A stretch of DNA of 64,000 bases from NCBI RefSeq assembly GCF_014205225.1, contig NZ_JACHNB010000001.1, positions 6,429,501 to 6,493,500 on the forward strand. Direction: 5' to 3'. Origin of the DNA: Actinoplanes octamycinicus. Its GTDB lineage: Bacteria > Actinomycetota > Actinomycetes > Mycobacteriales > Micromonosporaceae. Within the stretch, counting starts at the first letter, position 1, and every line of letters starts with the position of its first letter. The notes below the pieces were generated by a model. That model was not told where the DNA came from and did no database searches. It saw only the letters and a program-made list of their open reading frames with translations. The position numbers and the translations under genes were made by a program. Of the stretch, positions 1 to 7,564 are shown piece by piece.

Positions 1-2
1 TC

Positions 3-509
3 TGCCTGGCCGGGCACTCGTTCGGCGCCGAGGTGGTCGCCCGGCTCGCCGTGCACCGCCCGGACCTGACCGCCGCGATCGTGCTGGCCGGCCCGACCAC
101 CGACCCGGCCGCCCGGTCCCGCCGCGCACTGATCGGCCGCTGGGCCCTGGACCTGTTCGTCGAGCAGCCCTGGCAGGCGCCGGTGCTGGCCCGCGACGTG
201 GCCGACGCCAAACCGTGGCGGGTCCTGGCCACCGTCGGCCACTCGGTGCGCAACGCCATCGAACGCGACCTGCGCCGCCTCCCGGTGCCCCCACTGGTCC
301 TCGGCGGCTCCCTGGACCCGGTCGCGCCGCTGCTCTGGCGCACGGAGGTGGCCACGATGACCGGCGGCGTCGCGGTCACCATCCCGCAGGCCGCGCACAA
401 CGCGCTGACCACGTCGCCGCGCCGCTCCGCCGACGCCATCACGGCCTACCTGCGTACCCGGATGTCGGACGTCGTGGCGGTGGCCCGGTCACGGCCCGGC
501 CCCCGGTAG
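3..509 (+). CDS. alpha/beta hydrolase, C-terminal part (5' end outside window)
   Basis: The frame is already open at the left edge and ends with TAG at 507-509, leaving 168 residues. The first visible residues contain GHSFGAE, a GxSxG nucleophile elbow of the alpha/beta hydrolase fold, so the missing part is the N-terminal half with the oxyanion-hole strand. A later Gly-Ser-Leu-Asp-Pro stretch (near residue 102) is placed like the catalytic acid loop and an Ala-His pair (near 129) like the catalytic histidine. No signal for substrate is visible; esterase, haloperoxidase-like or lipase roles are all possible. It converges on the Hsp20 gene. Confidence 0.85.
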   Translation, partial: CLAGHSFGAEVVARLAVHRPDLTAAIVLAGPTTDPAARSRRALIGRWALDLFVEQPWQAPVLARDVADAKPWRVLATVGHSVRNAIERDLRRLPVPPLVLGGSLDPVAPLLWRTEVATMTGGVAVTIPQAAHNALTTSPRRSADAITAYLRTRMSDVVAVARSRPGPR

Positions 510-551
510 GGTGCCGGGCCGCTTCGGAGGTGACCAGGAGCGAGGTCGGAT

Positions 552-567
552 GCCGGCCGGGGCCGGC
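552..567. terminator. small GC-rich hairpin between convergent genes
   Basis: GCCGGC and GCCGGC, each self-complementary, flank CGGG and can pair as a 6-7 bp stem. It sits between the hydrolase stop and the Hsp20 stop, so it could end either transcript. No U-tract follows; the call is weak because such stems are common in this GC-rich DNA. Confidence 0.25.
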
Positions 568-574
568 GACGCGG

Positions 575-1000
575 TCAGCCCTTGATCTGCTTGCGGCCGC
601 CGTTGCCGGCGCCGATGGCGATCCTGCGGGGCTTGGCCTTGGCGGAGACCGGGATCTCCAGGGTCAGCACGCCGCTGTCGTAGCTGGCCTTGAGGTTCTC
701 GGTGTCGAGGGTGTCGCCGAGGAACAGCTGGCGGCTGAACACCCCCATCGGACGCTCGCTGATCACCGTCTCGACGTCCTCCTTGCCGTGGCGGCGGCGC
801 TCCGCCCGCACCTGCAGGACGTTGCGCTCCACGGTCAGGTCGATCGAGTCCGGGTCGACGCCGGGCAGGTCGAAGTACACGTAGAAGGTGTCACCGTCGC
901 GCTCGGCGTCGACGTGCATCACCGCGGGCCGGCTGCTGGTGCCGGTGAACTGCTCGAACACGCGGTCGAGGTCGCGGAACGGGTCGGTACGCAGAAGCAT
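575..1000 (-). CDS. Hsp20/alpha-crystallin small heat shock protein
   Basis: ATP-independent holdase that binds unfolding proteins. The product is about 141 residues with a short N-terminal arm ([17 protein letters not shown]) followed by an alpha-crystallin domain including the [15 protein letters not shown] strand and the conserved GVLTLEIPV motif near the C-terminus; the tail lacks a clear I-x-I motif apart from RRIAIG. The start at 1000 is chosen because AAGGAGG lies 8 nt upstream; the ATG at 1006 would be too close to that site. An ORF extension to 1060 would run through the HAIR operator. Regulation is visible directly: CIRCE and HAIR elements lie in the leader/promoter. Confidence 0.93.
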   Translation of the reverse strand: MLLRTDPFRDLDRVFEQFTGTSSRPAVMHVDAERDGDTFYVYFDLPGVDPDSIDLTVERNVLQVRAERRRHGKEDVETVISERPMGVFSRQLFLGDTLDTENLKASYDSGVLTLEIPVSAKAKPRRIAIGAGNGGRKQIKG

Positions 1001-1040
1001 GGCCATCTCCTCCTTCGGTGCTGCCTCACCAGGGGTGGTA

Positions 1041-1061
1041 GTTGAGCCTCGAAGACTCAAG
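1041..1061 (-). promoter_or_regulatory. HAIR-like element (HspR operator)
   Basis: On the + strand the halves read GTTGAGC and ACTCAAG separated by 7 nt. The HspR consensus inverted repeat is CTTGAGT-N7-ACTCAAG, so the right half is perfect and the left matches 5 of 7. It lies in the untranslated leader of the Hsp20 gene, downstream of the CIRCE element, where a bound repressor would block transcription. Confidence 0.7.
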
Positions 1062-1078
1062 TCTTCGCTCCTTCTGGA

Positions 1079-1105
1079 TTAGCACTCTCGGCCGCCGAGT
1101 GCAAG
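1079..1105 (-). promoter_or_regulatory. CIRCE element (HrcA operator) overlapping the Hsp20 promoter
   Basis: TTAGCACTC, a 9-nt spacer and GAGTGCAAG match the CIRCE consensus TTAGCACTC-N9-GAGTGCTAA at 16 of 18 arm positions with the exact spacer. On the minus strand a TTGCAC -35-like hexamer (1104-1099) and a poor -10 (TAATCC, 1081-1076) are 17 nt apart inside the same element, so HrcA binding would occlude RNA polymerase. Confidence 0.85.
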
Positions 1106-1108
1106 CCG

Positions 1109-1137
1109 TTGACAGCCGGCGACCCACGTTTTATTGG
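1109..1137 (+). promoter_or_regulatory. vegetative-type promoter for the 1171 gene
   Basis: TTGACA (1109-1114) and TATTGG (1132-1137) are separated by 17 nt, a good housekeeping-sigma promoter, about 33 nt before the ATG at 1171. It is immediately adjacent to CIRCE, so the unknown gene and the Hsp20 gene share a divergent control region and the former could also respond to HrcA. Confidence 0.6.
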
Positions 1138-1170
1138 TGGAGAGAGCAGGTCCTCAGGAGGTGACCACCG

Positions 1171-1539
1171 ATGTTGACGCAGCCCTCGCTCCCGCTCACC
1201 GACCGGTGGGCGCTGCACATCGCCGCCAGCCCGCATCGGGTCGACGACATCCTCGCCGACCTGTGCCTCCACCAGCGGGCCCGGGCGATCGGCGACCCGG
1301 CGTTCCCGGCGTGCCTGCTCGGCCGGGGCAGCCCGGACGAGCCGCCGGCCTGGCTGAGCTTCGTCCGCGCCGAGTTGGAGCGCCGCGGCCACCGCACCCG
1401 CTGGTGCGGGCCGGACTGCCGCCACCAGCTGTGGCCGCCGGCCACCACGCCGGACCCGGCACGCCGCCGGCGAGGCCGGACCTCGCTGCGCCGGCTGACC
1501 GGTCGCACCGCGCATCACCGCGCGCCCGCGCCGGCGTGA
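1171..1539 (+). CDS. small protein of unknown function divergent from Hsp20
   Basis: A 122-residue protein not recognised as a known family. The start is well supported: AGGAGGTGA lies 6-7 nt upstream of the ATG and a TTGACA/TATTGG promoter precedes it. The middle is rich in Trp, Cys and His (for example RWCGPDCRHQLWPP), a possible metal-binding CxxxCxxH-like cluster. The last 13 residues, TGRTAHHRAPAPA, are encoded by the first unit of a 41-bp tandem repeat, and the stop codon is the first triplet of the second unit, so the C-terminus is probably a recent addition or alteration. Its divergent position hints at a stress-linked role (inference only). Confidence 0.6.
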   Translation: MLTQPSLPLTDRWALHIAASPHRVDDILADLCLHQRARAIGDPAFPACLLGRGSPDEPPAWLSFVRAELERRGHRTRWCGPDCRHQLWPPATTPDPARRRRGRTSLRRLTGRTAHHRAPAPA

Positions 1540-1618
1540 CCGGTCGCAGCGCGCATCACCACGTGCCCGCGCCGGCGTGACCCGGGGCGCGGCGCACCGC
1601 CGCGTGCCCGCGGCCGGG
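1496..1618. repeat. 41-bp tandem repeat, three units
   Basis: Units start at 1496, 1537 and 1578, each opening with TGACC and 41 bp long. Units 1 and 2 differ at a few positions; unit 3 is more diverged but keeps the same spacing and the CGTGCCCGCG core. Unit 1 encodes the C-terminus of the upstream gene and the TGA opening unit 2 is its stop. The array ends 6 bp before the stop of the convergent solute-binding protein gene. Confidence 0.85.
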
Positions 1619-1624
1619 TGACGC

Positions 1625-2467
1625 TCAGGCGCCGCCGTTGATCGCGCCGGTGCGCAGGGCGCCCTCGGTGACCTTCCACTTGGTCAGCAGGGCGTCGTAG
1701 GCGCCGTCGTCGATCATGGCGTACAGGGCGGTCTGCACGGCGGTGGTGAGCGCCTCGCGGTCCTTGGCGACGCCGATCCCGTACGGAATGGCCTCGATCT
1801 GCGGCCCGGACAGCTCCAGCCCGGCGTCGCGCTGCACGTCGAGGGCGGCGATCGGGAAGTCGTTGAGGGCCGCGTCGGCGCGCCCGCGGGCCACCGCCAC
1901 CGACGGGGTGGCGCTGCGGACCACGGTCGCCTTCTTCTTGGTGCACTTCGCGGCCTGCGCGGTGGCCATGTCGACGTAGACGGTGTCCGGCTGCACGGCC
2001 ACCCGGCGCCCGCACAACCCGGGCATGCCGCCGATGTCACCGGTGCCCTTGGCCACCACGATCGACGTGCCGGCGTTCAGATAGTTCACGAAGTCGGCCT
2101 TCTTCTGCCGCTCCGCCCGGTCGAACATCGACGACACCGACACGTCGATCTTGTGCTGTTCGACCTGGTCCAGCAGGTCCCCGAAGCCGACCGTCTGCCA
2201 CTCGACCTGCAGGCCGAGCCGGTCCGCGATCGCCTCGACCAGCTCGACGTCCAGGCCGGTGTAGGTGCCGCCCTGCTTGAACGTCATCGGCTCGAACGTC
2301 GGGTCGGTGCCGCCGACCAGCCGGCCGGACTGCTTGATCTCGTCCGGCAGAGCGGCCCGCGCCTCGGCCAGGCGGTCCACCGTCGTGGTGCCCGCGTCGG
2401 ACCCGCAGCCGGCGAGGCCGGCGGTGAGCAGCAGACCGGTCAGAGCCGAAAGGATGCGTCGCCCCAT
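1625..2467 (-). CDS. ABC transporter substrate-binding lipoprotein, amino-acid (family 3) type
   Basis: Extracytoplasmic receptor that captures a polar amino acid or related solute for an ABC importer. The 280-residue product begins with a lipoprotein signal peptide ending in the lipobox LAGC (Cys21). The mature part has the bilobed SBP_bac_3 pattern: [12 protein letters not shown] near the start, [18 protein letters not shown], then [20 protein letters not shown], and the second-lobe [11 protein letters not shown]. No permease or ATPase gene lies beside it, so it is an orphan receptor; it could feed a distant transporter or act with the divergently transcribed chemoreceptor (inference). ATG 2467 is preceded by a G-rich ribosome-binding stretch. 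Confidence 0.9.
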   Translation of the reverse strand: MGRRILSALTGLLLTAGLAGCGSDAGTTTVDRLAEARAALPDEIKQSGRLVGGTDPTFEPMTFKQGGTYTGLDVELVEAIADRLGLQVEWQTVGFGDLLDQVEQHKIDVSVSSMFDRAERQKKADFVNYLNAGTSIVVAKGTGDIGGMPGLCGRRVAVQPDTVYVDMATAQAAKCTKKKATVVRSATPSVAVARGRADAALNDFPIAALDVQRDAGLELSGPQIEAIPYGIGVAKDREALTTAVQTALYAMIDDGAYDALLTKWKVTEGALRTGAINGGA

Positions 2468-2556
2468 GCCCCCCTCTTCGGGCGGGTGCCGAGCGGACTG
2501 AGGCGAATCACCGCAAAAACGAACTCTGCTTACTAATCTGGCTGCGGGAGGTCAGC

Positions 2557-4131
2557 GTGACATTCACGATCCGGCGGCAGGTGGCGGCTCTCGCCATTGC
2601 TGGTTTCCTGCTGGTGATGACCGCGAGCGCGATCGGCTACATCGGCACGTCCGCCCTCGCCGACCAGCAGTCCACCGCGCGCAACGCCGCCGTCGCCCTG
2701 CAGGCGGCGCAGTCGGCGGACATCGCACGCGTGCTGTTCCGCGGCAACGTGCTGGCCGCGCTGGTCACCAACGACGCCACCGAGCGGCAGGAGGTGCTCG
2801 ACAAGCTCGGCGAGAACGTCCACCAGGTCCGTACCGGGGTGGACGACGCGATCCGTCACCTGCCGGCGATCCGGCCCCAGGCGGACGCGGTCCTGCCGGT
2901 GCTCAACGATCTGATCGCCTCCGGCCAGCGGATCGTGACCCTGGCCAGCCGGGTCGCCTCCGACCCGAAACGGACCGCGGCCCTCGCGGCGCGCGGCGAC
3001 TACGACGCGGTCGACGCGAAAGCCGCCGAGGCGATCGGCGCCCTGCAGACGGCGATCAACGCGCGGGTCAAGGCGGCCTACGACAGCGCCACCTCGGAGG
3101 CCCGGTTCGCCAAGACGCTCGCCCTGGTCACCGGGCTGCTCGCGGCGTTCGTGCTGGGCGGCGCCGCGATGCTGCTGGCCCGCCGGATCGCCCGCCGGGT
3201 CAACAACTGCCTGGCCGCGGCCCGGGCGGTCGCCGACTACGACCTGACCGTGGACGCCCGGCTGCCCGGCAAGGACGAGCTGTCCCAGCTCGGCGACAGC
3301 CTGAACACCATCGTCGTGTCGCTGCGCGCCGCCGTGTCGGAGATCAACGGGAACGCCGCCTCGGTCGCGGCCGCCTCCGAGGAGCTGTCGGCGACCTCCC
3401 GGCACCTGTCCGAGGGCGCCGGGACCGCGTCGGCCGAGGCGGCCGAGGCCAACCAGGAGATCGACCAGGTCACCGCCGGGGTCGGCGGGACCACCAGCGC
3501 CGCCCACGACCTCGACGCGTCGATCCAGCAGATCACCTCCGCGGTCGCCGAGGCCGGCACGGTGGCGCGCGAGGCGGTCGGGCTGGCCTCCGACGCCAAC
3601 GGCATGATCGAGCGGCTGCGCAGCTCCAGCGACGAGGTGTCCGCGGTGGTCAGCATCATCACCTCGATCGCCGAGCAGACCAACCTGCTGGCCCTCAACG
3701 CCACCATCGAGGCGGCCCGCGCCGGTGAGCACGGCAAGGGCTTCGCCGTGGTGGCCGGCGAGGTCAAGGACCTGTCCCAGGAGACCGCGTCGGCGACCGG
3801 CGACATCTCCGCCAAGGTCACCGCCATGCAGGCCGACACCACCACCGCGTTCGAGGCGATCCAGCGGATCGGCCAGGTCATCTCCCGGATCGACGACCTG
3901 CAGCACGCCATCTCCACGGCGGTGCAGGCGCAGACCGGCGCCACCGGCCAGATCGTCGCGAACGTCGAGGTGGCGCAGCGCTCCGCGCAGGCCGTCGCCG
4001 GCTCGATCAGCCGGGTGACCGGGACGACCACGCTCACCCACGAGGCGGCCAACCAGACGGAGGCGGCCGCGGTCGAGCTGAGCCATCTGTCCCACCAACT
4101 CCGGACGGTCTCCGACCGCTTCCGCCTCTGA
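2557..4131 (+). CDS. methyl-accepting chemotaxis protein
   Basis: Transmembrane chemoreceptor passing ligand occupancy to CheA/CheW. In 524 residues there is a first membrane helix (about 8-28), an extracytoplasmic four-helix-like sensor (about 30-190), a second helix (about 192-214), a HAMP linker, and a long coiled-coil signalling domain. The hairpin tip is intact: [19 protein letters not shown] from about residue 372, followed by [16 protein letters not shown]. The GTG start follows GGGAGG. Presence of an MCP agrees with a motile-spore-forming actinomycete. The neighbouring divergent solute-binding lipoprotein could be a ligand-loaded partner, but no sequence evidence proves it. Confidence 0.95.
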   Translation: MTFTIRRQVAALAIAGFLLVMTASAIGYIGTSALADQQSTARNAAVALQAAQSADIARVLFRGNVLAALVTNDATERQEVLDKLGENVHQVRTGVDDAIRHLPAIRPQADAVLPVLNDLIASGQRIVTLASRVASDPKRTAALAARGDYDAVDAKAAEAIGALQTAINARVKAAYDSATSEARFAKTLALVTGLLAAFVLGGAAMLLARRIARRVNNCLAAARAVADYDLTVDARLPGKDELSQLGDSLNTIVVSLRAAVSEINGNAASVAAASEELSATSRHLSEGAGTASAEAAEANQEIDQVTAGVGGTTSAAHDLDASIQQITSAVAEAGTVAREAVGLASDANGMIERLRSSSDEVSAVVSIITSIAEQTNLLALNATIEAARAGEHGKGFAVVAGEVKDLSQETASATGDISAKVTAMQADTTTAFEAIQRIGQVISRIDDLQHAISTAVQAQTGATGQIVANVEVAQRSAQAVAGSISRVTGTTTLTHEAANQTEAAAVELSHLSHQLRTVSDRFRL

Positions 4132-4181
4132 CCGCCTGGCTCAGGAATTGGCGCTGAAACGCGACGTTCCGCAGAAACGGC

Positions 4182-4206
4182 CGCTCACCAGCGCGATTGG
4201 TGAGCG
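4182..4206 (+). terminator. hairpin downstream of the chemoreceptor gene
   Basis: CGCTCACCA (4182-4190) pairs perfectly with TGGTGAGCG (4198-4206) around a 7-nt loop, 50 nt after the chemoreceptor stop codon. There is no long U-run, as is usual in actinomycetes. Confidence 0.6.
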
Positions 4207-4253
4207 ATAGTGCGCCGCCGGGCGGGTCGGCCGTGCCGATCCGGCGAGGTGTT

Positions 4254-4287
4254 CCTGACAGCCGTTGATCATCTGGCGGCTGTCAGG
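4254..4287 (-). terminator. hairpin overlapping the TetR stop codon
   Basis: CCTGACAGCC and GGCTGTCAGG form a perfect 10-bp stem with a 14-nt loop. The right arm contains the TetR stop codon (4283-4285), so the hairpin would form just at the end of that minus-strand transcript. Confidence 0.6.
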
Positions 4288-4873
4288 GCGCGGGGAGCAG
4301 CGCGGCCAGCGTCGTGTCGAGGGCGGCGAGCAGGCTGTCGGCCGCCTCCGGGTGGTAGAGCAACCGGGCGGCGATGCCGTCGGAGAGCGCCACGATGGCG
4401 TCCGCGACCCGCTGCGGGTCGCCGTGCACGAGCAGGGTGCCGTCGGCCCGGCCGGCGTCGAGCCAGCGCGCCAGATCGGCGGTGATCGCCTGGTCGATCT
4501 CGCGCAGCGCCTCGGCGAACGGCGGGTGATGCGCGGCGAACGTGGCGAAGGCGGTCCAGACCAGCGCCTCCGCCCGGCGCTCGGCGTCCAGCGGGAGGGT
4601 CGCGTCGATCAGGCGGCGCAGCACCTGGTGCGGCGGGCCCGACCGGTCGACCGCCCGCATGCGCTGCTCGGTCCGCTCCCCGGCCAGGTCCAGGGCCAGC
4701 CGCAACATCTCCTCCTTGGTCCGGAAGTACTTCTGCACGGCGCCCGGTGAGCGGCCGGCCCGCGCGGCGACCGTCCGGACGCTGACCTGGTCCAGGCCGG
4801 CCTCGGCCACCAGGGCGAGCAGTGCGGCGCCGATGGTGCGGCGCTGCGCGTCACGGTCCACGACTTTCGGCAT
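4283..4873 (-). CDS. TetR family transcriptional regulator
   Basis: DNA-binding repressor of 196 residues. The N-terminal helix-turn-helix is typical: SVRTVAARAGRSPGAVQKYF (about 31-50), then FRTKEEMLRLAL. The C-terminal ligand domain resembles the BetI-like group (residues about 80-190, with GRADGTLLVHGDPQRVADA). It is divergent from a DUF1707 membrane protein, and the 45-nt gap contains the palindrome ATACGGTCGTAT, the obvious autoregulatory operator. The ligand cannot be deduced. Confidence 0.9.
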   Translation of the reverse strand: MPKVVDRDAQRRTIGAALLALVAEAGLDQVSVRTVAARAGRSPGAVQKYFRTKEEMLRLALDLAGERTEQRMRAVDRSGPPHQVLRRLIDATLPLDAERRAEALVWTAFATFAAHHPPFAEALREIDQAITADLARWLDAGRADGTLLVHGDPQRVADAIVALSDGIAARLLYHPEAADSLLAALDTTLAALLPAP

Positions 4874-4887
4874 CGGACTCCTTTGAG

Positions 4888-4899
4888 ATACGGTCGTAT
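4888..4899. promoter_or_regulatory. palindromic operator between TetR and DUF1707 genes
   Basis: ATACG-GT-CGTAT is a perfect 12-bp inverted repeat midway between the divergent starts. It overlaps a TATTCT -10-like hexamer (4897-4902) for the rightward gene. A TetR dimer binding here would control both directions. Confidence 0.55.
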
Positions 4900-4918
4900 T
4901 CTAACGGGAGGGGATGTG

Positions 4919-5314
4919 ATGAACCAGAACGACACGCGAGCCGCCGACGCCGACCGGGCGGCAACCGCCGCCCGCCTGGCGGCCGCCCTCGGCGAGGGAC
5001 GGATCGACCTGGCCGAGTTCGACCGGCGCACCGCGGTGGCGGCCGCGGCCACCACGGTGGGCGAGCTGGCGTCGCTGGCCGCGGACCTGCCGGTGCCGGT
5101 CGAGCAGGCGCGGGCGGAGCGGCGCCGCCGGGAGCGGGCCGAGTGGCTGGCCGAGTGGCGCTACTGGCTGGGCGGCGCGGTGATCATGAATGCCGTCTGG
5201 GCCGTGCACAGCGTCCGCGACGGGGAGCCGCAGCGATACTGGCCGGTCGTGCCACTGGGCATCTGGGCGGCCATCCTCGTGGCCGTCGCGATCTGGCCGT
5301 CCGAGAAGAAGTGA
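4919..5314 (+). CDS. DUF1707 / 2TM-domain membrane protein
   Basis: 131-residue protein starting MNQND, with GGGAGGGGA just upstream of the ATG. The N-terminal 55 residues match the DUF1707 pattern: a D-A-D-R start, then RLAAALGEGRIDLAEFDRR and a final LASLAADLPVP. The remainder has a short basic linker and two membrane helices (about 80-95 and 107-124) as in small actinobacterial 2TM proteins. DUF1707 is often the N-terminal part of membrane proteins that sense envelope or start-of-development signals, but its function is unknown. Regulation by the divergent TetR is likely from the shared operator. Confidence 0.85.
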   Translation: MNQNDTRAADADRAATAARLAAALGEGRIDLAEFDRRTAVAAAATTVGELASLAADLPVPVEQARAERRRRERAEWLAEWRYWLGGAVIMNAVWAVHSVRDGEPQRYWPVVPLGIWAAILVAVAIWPSEKK

Positions 5315-5406
5315 CAGGCGGCGCCGGCGGCGGGTTCCTGTGCTGATCGCCACGCGCGCGTCGCGTACGGGAACAAGGTCCTTCGCAGCGAACGCTGGAC
5401 CCCGGT

Positions 5407-6387
5407 GTGATCAACGCTGAGGTGCGGCTCTCCCTGCTGGACCGGTCGCGCACCCGGGTGGGTGAGCCGGACGCCGCCGCGCTGCACGGCACCGTCGCGC
5501 GCGCCGCCGACGCCGAGCGGCTCGGCTATCACCGGTTCTGGGTCGCCGAGCACCACGGCGTCCCGGGGATCGCCGGCGCCGCCCCGGCCGTCCTGCTGAC
5601 CGCCGTCGCCGGCGCCACCACGAGGATCCGGCTCGGTTCGGCCGGGGTGATGCTGCCGCACCACCAGCCGCTCGTCGTCGCCGAGCAGTTCGCCACGCTC
5701 TCCGCGTTCGCGCCGGGCCGGGTCGACCTGGGACTGGGACGCTCGTCCGGGTTCACCGCGCCGGTCCGCCGGGCGTTGCGGCAGACCGACGGCGACTTCG
5801 CCGCCGACCTCACCGAGCTGCGGGACTTCCTTTCCGGTACGGCCGAGATCACCGTGCACCCGGAGCCGGCCGCCCCGGTCCCGCTCTACGTCCTGGCCAC
5901 CGGCGCCGGCCTCTCGATCGCGGCCGAGCTGGGTCTGCCGGTGATCGTCGGCGGTCCGCTGCTGCGGGCCGGCGGTGAGCGGGCGCTGGCCGACTACCGA
6001 CGTGCCTTCCGGCCGTCGGTGCGGCAGCCCGAGCCGTGGGTGGCGATCAGCCTGGACGTGCTGGTCGCCGACACCGACGCGGAAGCCGCCGAACTGCTGC
6101 TGCCGGAGGCGTGGGCGATGGCGCGGAGCCGCACCACCGGCGAGTTCCCGCCCCTGGAGCCGGTGGCCGTGGCCCGGACCGCCGCCCGGACCGCGCGGCA
6201 GCGGCAGCATGTCGAGCAGACCGTCGCGGCGGCGATCACCGGCAGCCCGGCCCGCGTCGAGCAGCGGCTCGCCGAGCTGTTCGACCGGACCGGGGCGGCT
6301 GAGCTGGTCACCGCGGGCAGCACCTACGACCGGGACGCGCTGCGCGCCTCCGACGCGGCGCTGGCCGCGATCTTCAAGCGCCCGTGA
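5407..6387 (+). CDS. LLM class flavin-dependent oxidoreductase (MsnO8-like)
   Basis: Bacterial-luciferase-like enzyme using reduced FMN or F420 to oxidise a small molecule. The 326-residue protein shows the family hallmarks: a TIM-barrel start SLLDRS, FWVAEHHGVPG (about 38-48), TRIRLGSAGVMLPHHQPL, VAEQFATLSAFAPGRVDLGLGRS, and the C-terminal region with GSPARVEQRLAELF. The start is GTG with no strong ribosome-binding site. It converges with a second LLM gene and the two have stop codons inside copies of a 35-bp tandem duplication. Substrate unknown. Confidence 0.92.
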   Translation: MINAEVRLSLLDRSRTRVGEPDAAALHGTVARAADAERLGYHRFWVAEHHGVPGIAGAAPAVLLTAVAGATTRIRLGSAGVMLPHHQPLVVAEQFATLSAFAPGRVDLGLGRSSGFTAPVRRALRQTDGDFAADLTELRDFLSGTAEITVHPEPAAPVPLYVLATGAGLSIAAELGLPVIVGGPLLRAGGERALADYRRAFRPSVRQPEPWVAISLDVLVADTDAEAAELLLPEAWAMARSRTTGEFPPLEPVAVARTAARTARQRQHVEQTVAAAITGSPARVEQRLAELFDRTGAAELVTAGSTYDRDALRASDAALAAIFKRP

Positions 6388-6432
6388 TCAGACGGTCGGC
6401 CGCGATGGGCAAGCGCCCGTGATCAGACGCTC
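6363..6432. repeat. 35-bp tandem duplication carrying the stop codons of two convergent genes
   Basis: Units 6363-6397 and 6398-6432 share GGCCGCGAT, a 3-nt difference, then the identical 20-mer CAAGCGCCCGTGATCAGACG. Each unit contains TGATCA, a stop codon on both strands. The + gene stops in unit 1 (6385-6387) and the - gene in unit 2 (6425-6423). Confidence 0.95.
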
Positions 6433-7442
6433 GCGCCGAGCACCGCGCCGGCGGTGAGCCGCACCGACTCGACCCGGTCCTCGATCAGCGTCGACTGGTG
6501 CGCCACGATCAGCTCGTCGGCCTGCGCCTCCTCGGCGAACCCGGTGAGGTACTCGCGCACCTCGTCCGGGGTGCCGACCGCGGCGTACGTCAGCATCGAA
6601 GCGAGCTGGCGACCGTTCGGCGTGGTCAGGAACTCGTCGATCTCCTCATCGGTGTAGTCGACGGCCGGGCCGGTGGAGCGGGTGATCAGGCCCCGGACCA
6701 GGGTGCGGCGGGTGGTCTCGAACTGCCGGCGCGCCGACTCGGCCGAGGCGGCGGCGACCACGTTCACCCCGGCGATCACGTAGGGCTCGGCGAGCTGCGC
6801 CGACGGCCGGAACTCGGCGCGGTAGGCGGCGACCGCCTGGTGCAGCAGGCCGGGGGAGAAGTGCGAGGCGAACGCGTACGGCAGGCCGTAGGCGGCGGCG
6901 AGCCGGGCGCCGAACATCGATGAGCCGAGAATGTACAGCGGCACGTGGGTGCCGGCGCCGGGCGTCGCCCGGACACCCGCCACCCGGGACTCGTCGCCCA
7001 GGTAGCCCTGCAGCTCCAGCACGTCCTGCGGGAAGCTCTCGGCGGACATCGGGTCGCGGCGCATCGCCCGCATCGTCACCTGGTCGCTGCCCGGCGCGCG
7101 GCCCAGGCCCAGGTCGATGCGGCCGGGGTGGAGCGAGGCCAGGGTGCCGAACTGCTCGGCGATGGTCAGCGGCGCGTGGTTGGGCAACATGATGCCGCCC
7201 GCGCCGAGCCGGATCGTCGAGGTCTTGCCGGCGATGTGACCGATCAGCAGGCTGGTCGCGCTCGACGCGATCCGGGCCATGTTGTGGTGCTCGGCGTACC
7301 AGACCCGCTCGTAGCCGTACTTCTCGGCGGCCTGCGCCAGGGCGACGGAGTTCTCGAAGGCCTGCGCGACGGTGCCGCCGGGCGCGATCGGCGCGAGATC
7401 CAGAATCGAGAGGCGGGGCTGGGCCGAGAAGGTGCTTGTCAT
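6423..7442 (-). CDS. LLM class flavin-dependent oxidoreductase
   Basis: 339-residue luciferase-like monooxygenase, paralogous to its convergent neighbour. Motifs: [11 protein letters not shown] at the N-terminus, [20 protein letters not shown] (about 42-61), [37 protein letters not shown], and [17 protein letters not shown] near the end. The ATG at 7442 (MTSTFSAQP) is preferred because homology-like sequence starts there; the longer frame from 7508 would overlap the promoter of the divergent operon. The ribosome-binding site is weak. Substrate unknown; FMN is the usual cofactor. Confidence 0.9.
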   Translation of the reverse strand: MTSTFSAQPRLSILDLAPIAPGGTVAQAFENSVALAQAAEKYGYERVWYAEHHNMARIASSATSLLIGHIAGKTSTIRLGAGGIMLPNHAPLTIAEQFGTLASLHPGRIDLGLGRAPGSDQVTMRAMRRDPMSAESFPQDVLELQGYLGDESRVAGVRATPGAGTHVPLYILGSSMFGARLAAAYGLPYAFASHFSPGLLHQAVAAYRAEFRPSAQLAEPYVIAGVNVVAAASAESARRQFETTRRTLVRGLITRSTGPAVDYTDEEIDEFLTTPNGRQLASMLTYAAVGTPDEVREYLTGFAEEAQADELIVAHQSTLIEDRVESVRLTAGAVLGASV

Positions 7443-7501
7443 GCGGTCTACCAACGCCGCGCCGCCGGAGATCGTTCCCGCCGGTAACTGAGACCACAGC
7501 A

Positions 7502-7529
7502 TTGACACCCGTGCCGGAGTGTTTACTCT
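7502..7529 (+). promoter_or_regulatory. promoter of the membrane protein/winged-helix operon
   Basis: TTGACA (7502-7507) and TACTCT (7524-7529) are 16 nt apart, 36 nt before the ATG at 7565. The inverted repeat at 7533-7550 lies at the expected transcription start. Confidence 0.65.
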
Positions 7530-7532
7530 GTA

Positions 7533-7550
7533 ATCCAGAGTTCGCTGGAT
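7533..7550. promoter_or_regulatory. inverted repeat at the transcription start of the 7565 operon
   Basis: ATCCAG-AGTTCG-CTGGAT is a perfect 6-6-6 inverted repeat. A second overlapping pair, CTCTG-TAATC-CAGAG (7526-7540), covers the -10 region. Both are well placed for binding by the winged-helix protein encoded as the second gene of this operon (inference). Confidence 0.55.
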
Positions 7551-7564
7551 CGCAGAGGAGAATC

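Noticed and set aside
215..1045. Plus-strand frame across the first hydrolase and opposite Hsp20
   Set aside because: Out of frame with the hydrolase and antisense to Hsp20, which has a full alpha-crystallin domain.
2477..2502. CTCA-N16-CCCGAA on the minus strand before the solute-binding lipoprotein
   Set aside because: One mismatch, but the -10 would leave only about 3 nt before the ATG at 2467, and the sequence overlaps the ribosome-binding stretch. Too uncertain to list with the FliA-like sites.
2533..4098. Minus-strand open frame opposite the chemoreceptor
   Set aside because: Codon-phase shadow; no recognisable motif, while the + frame is a complete MCP.
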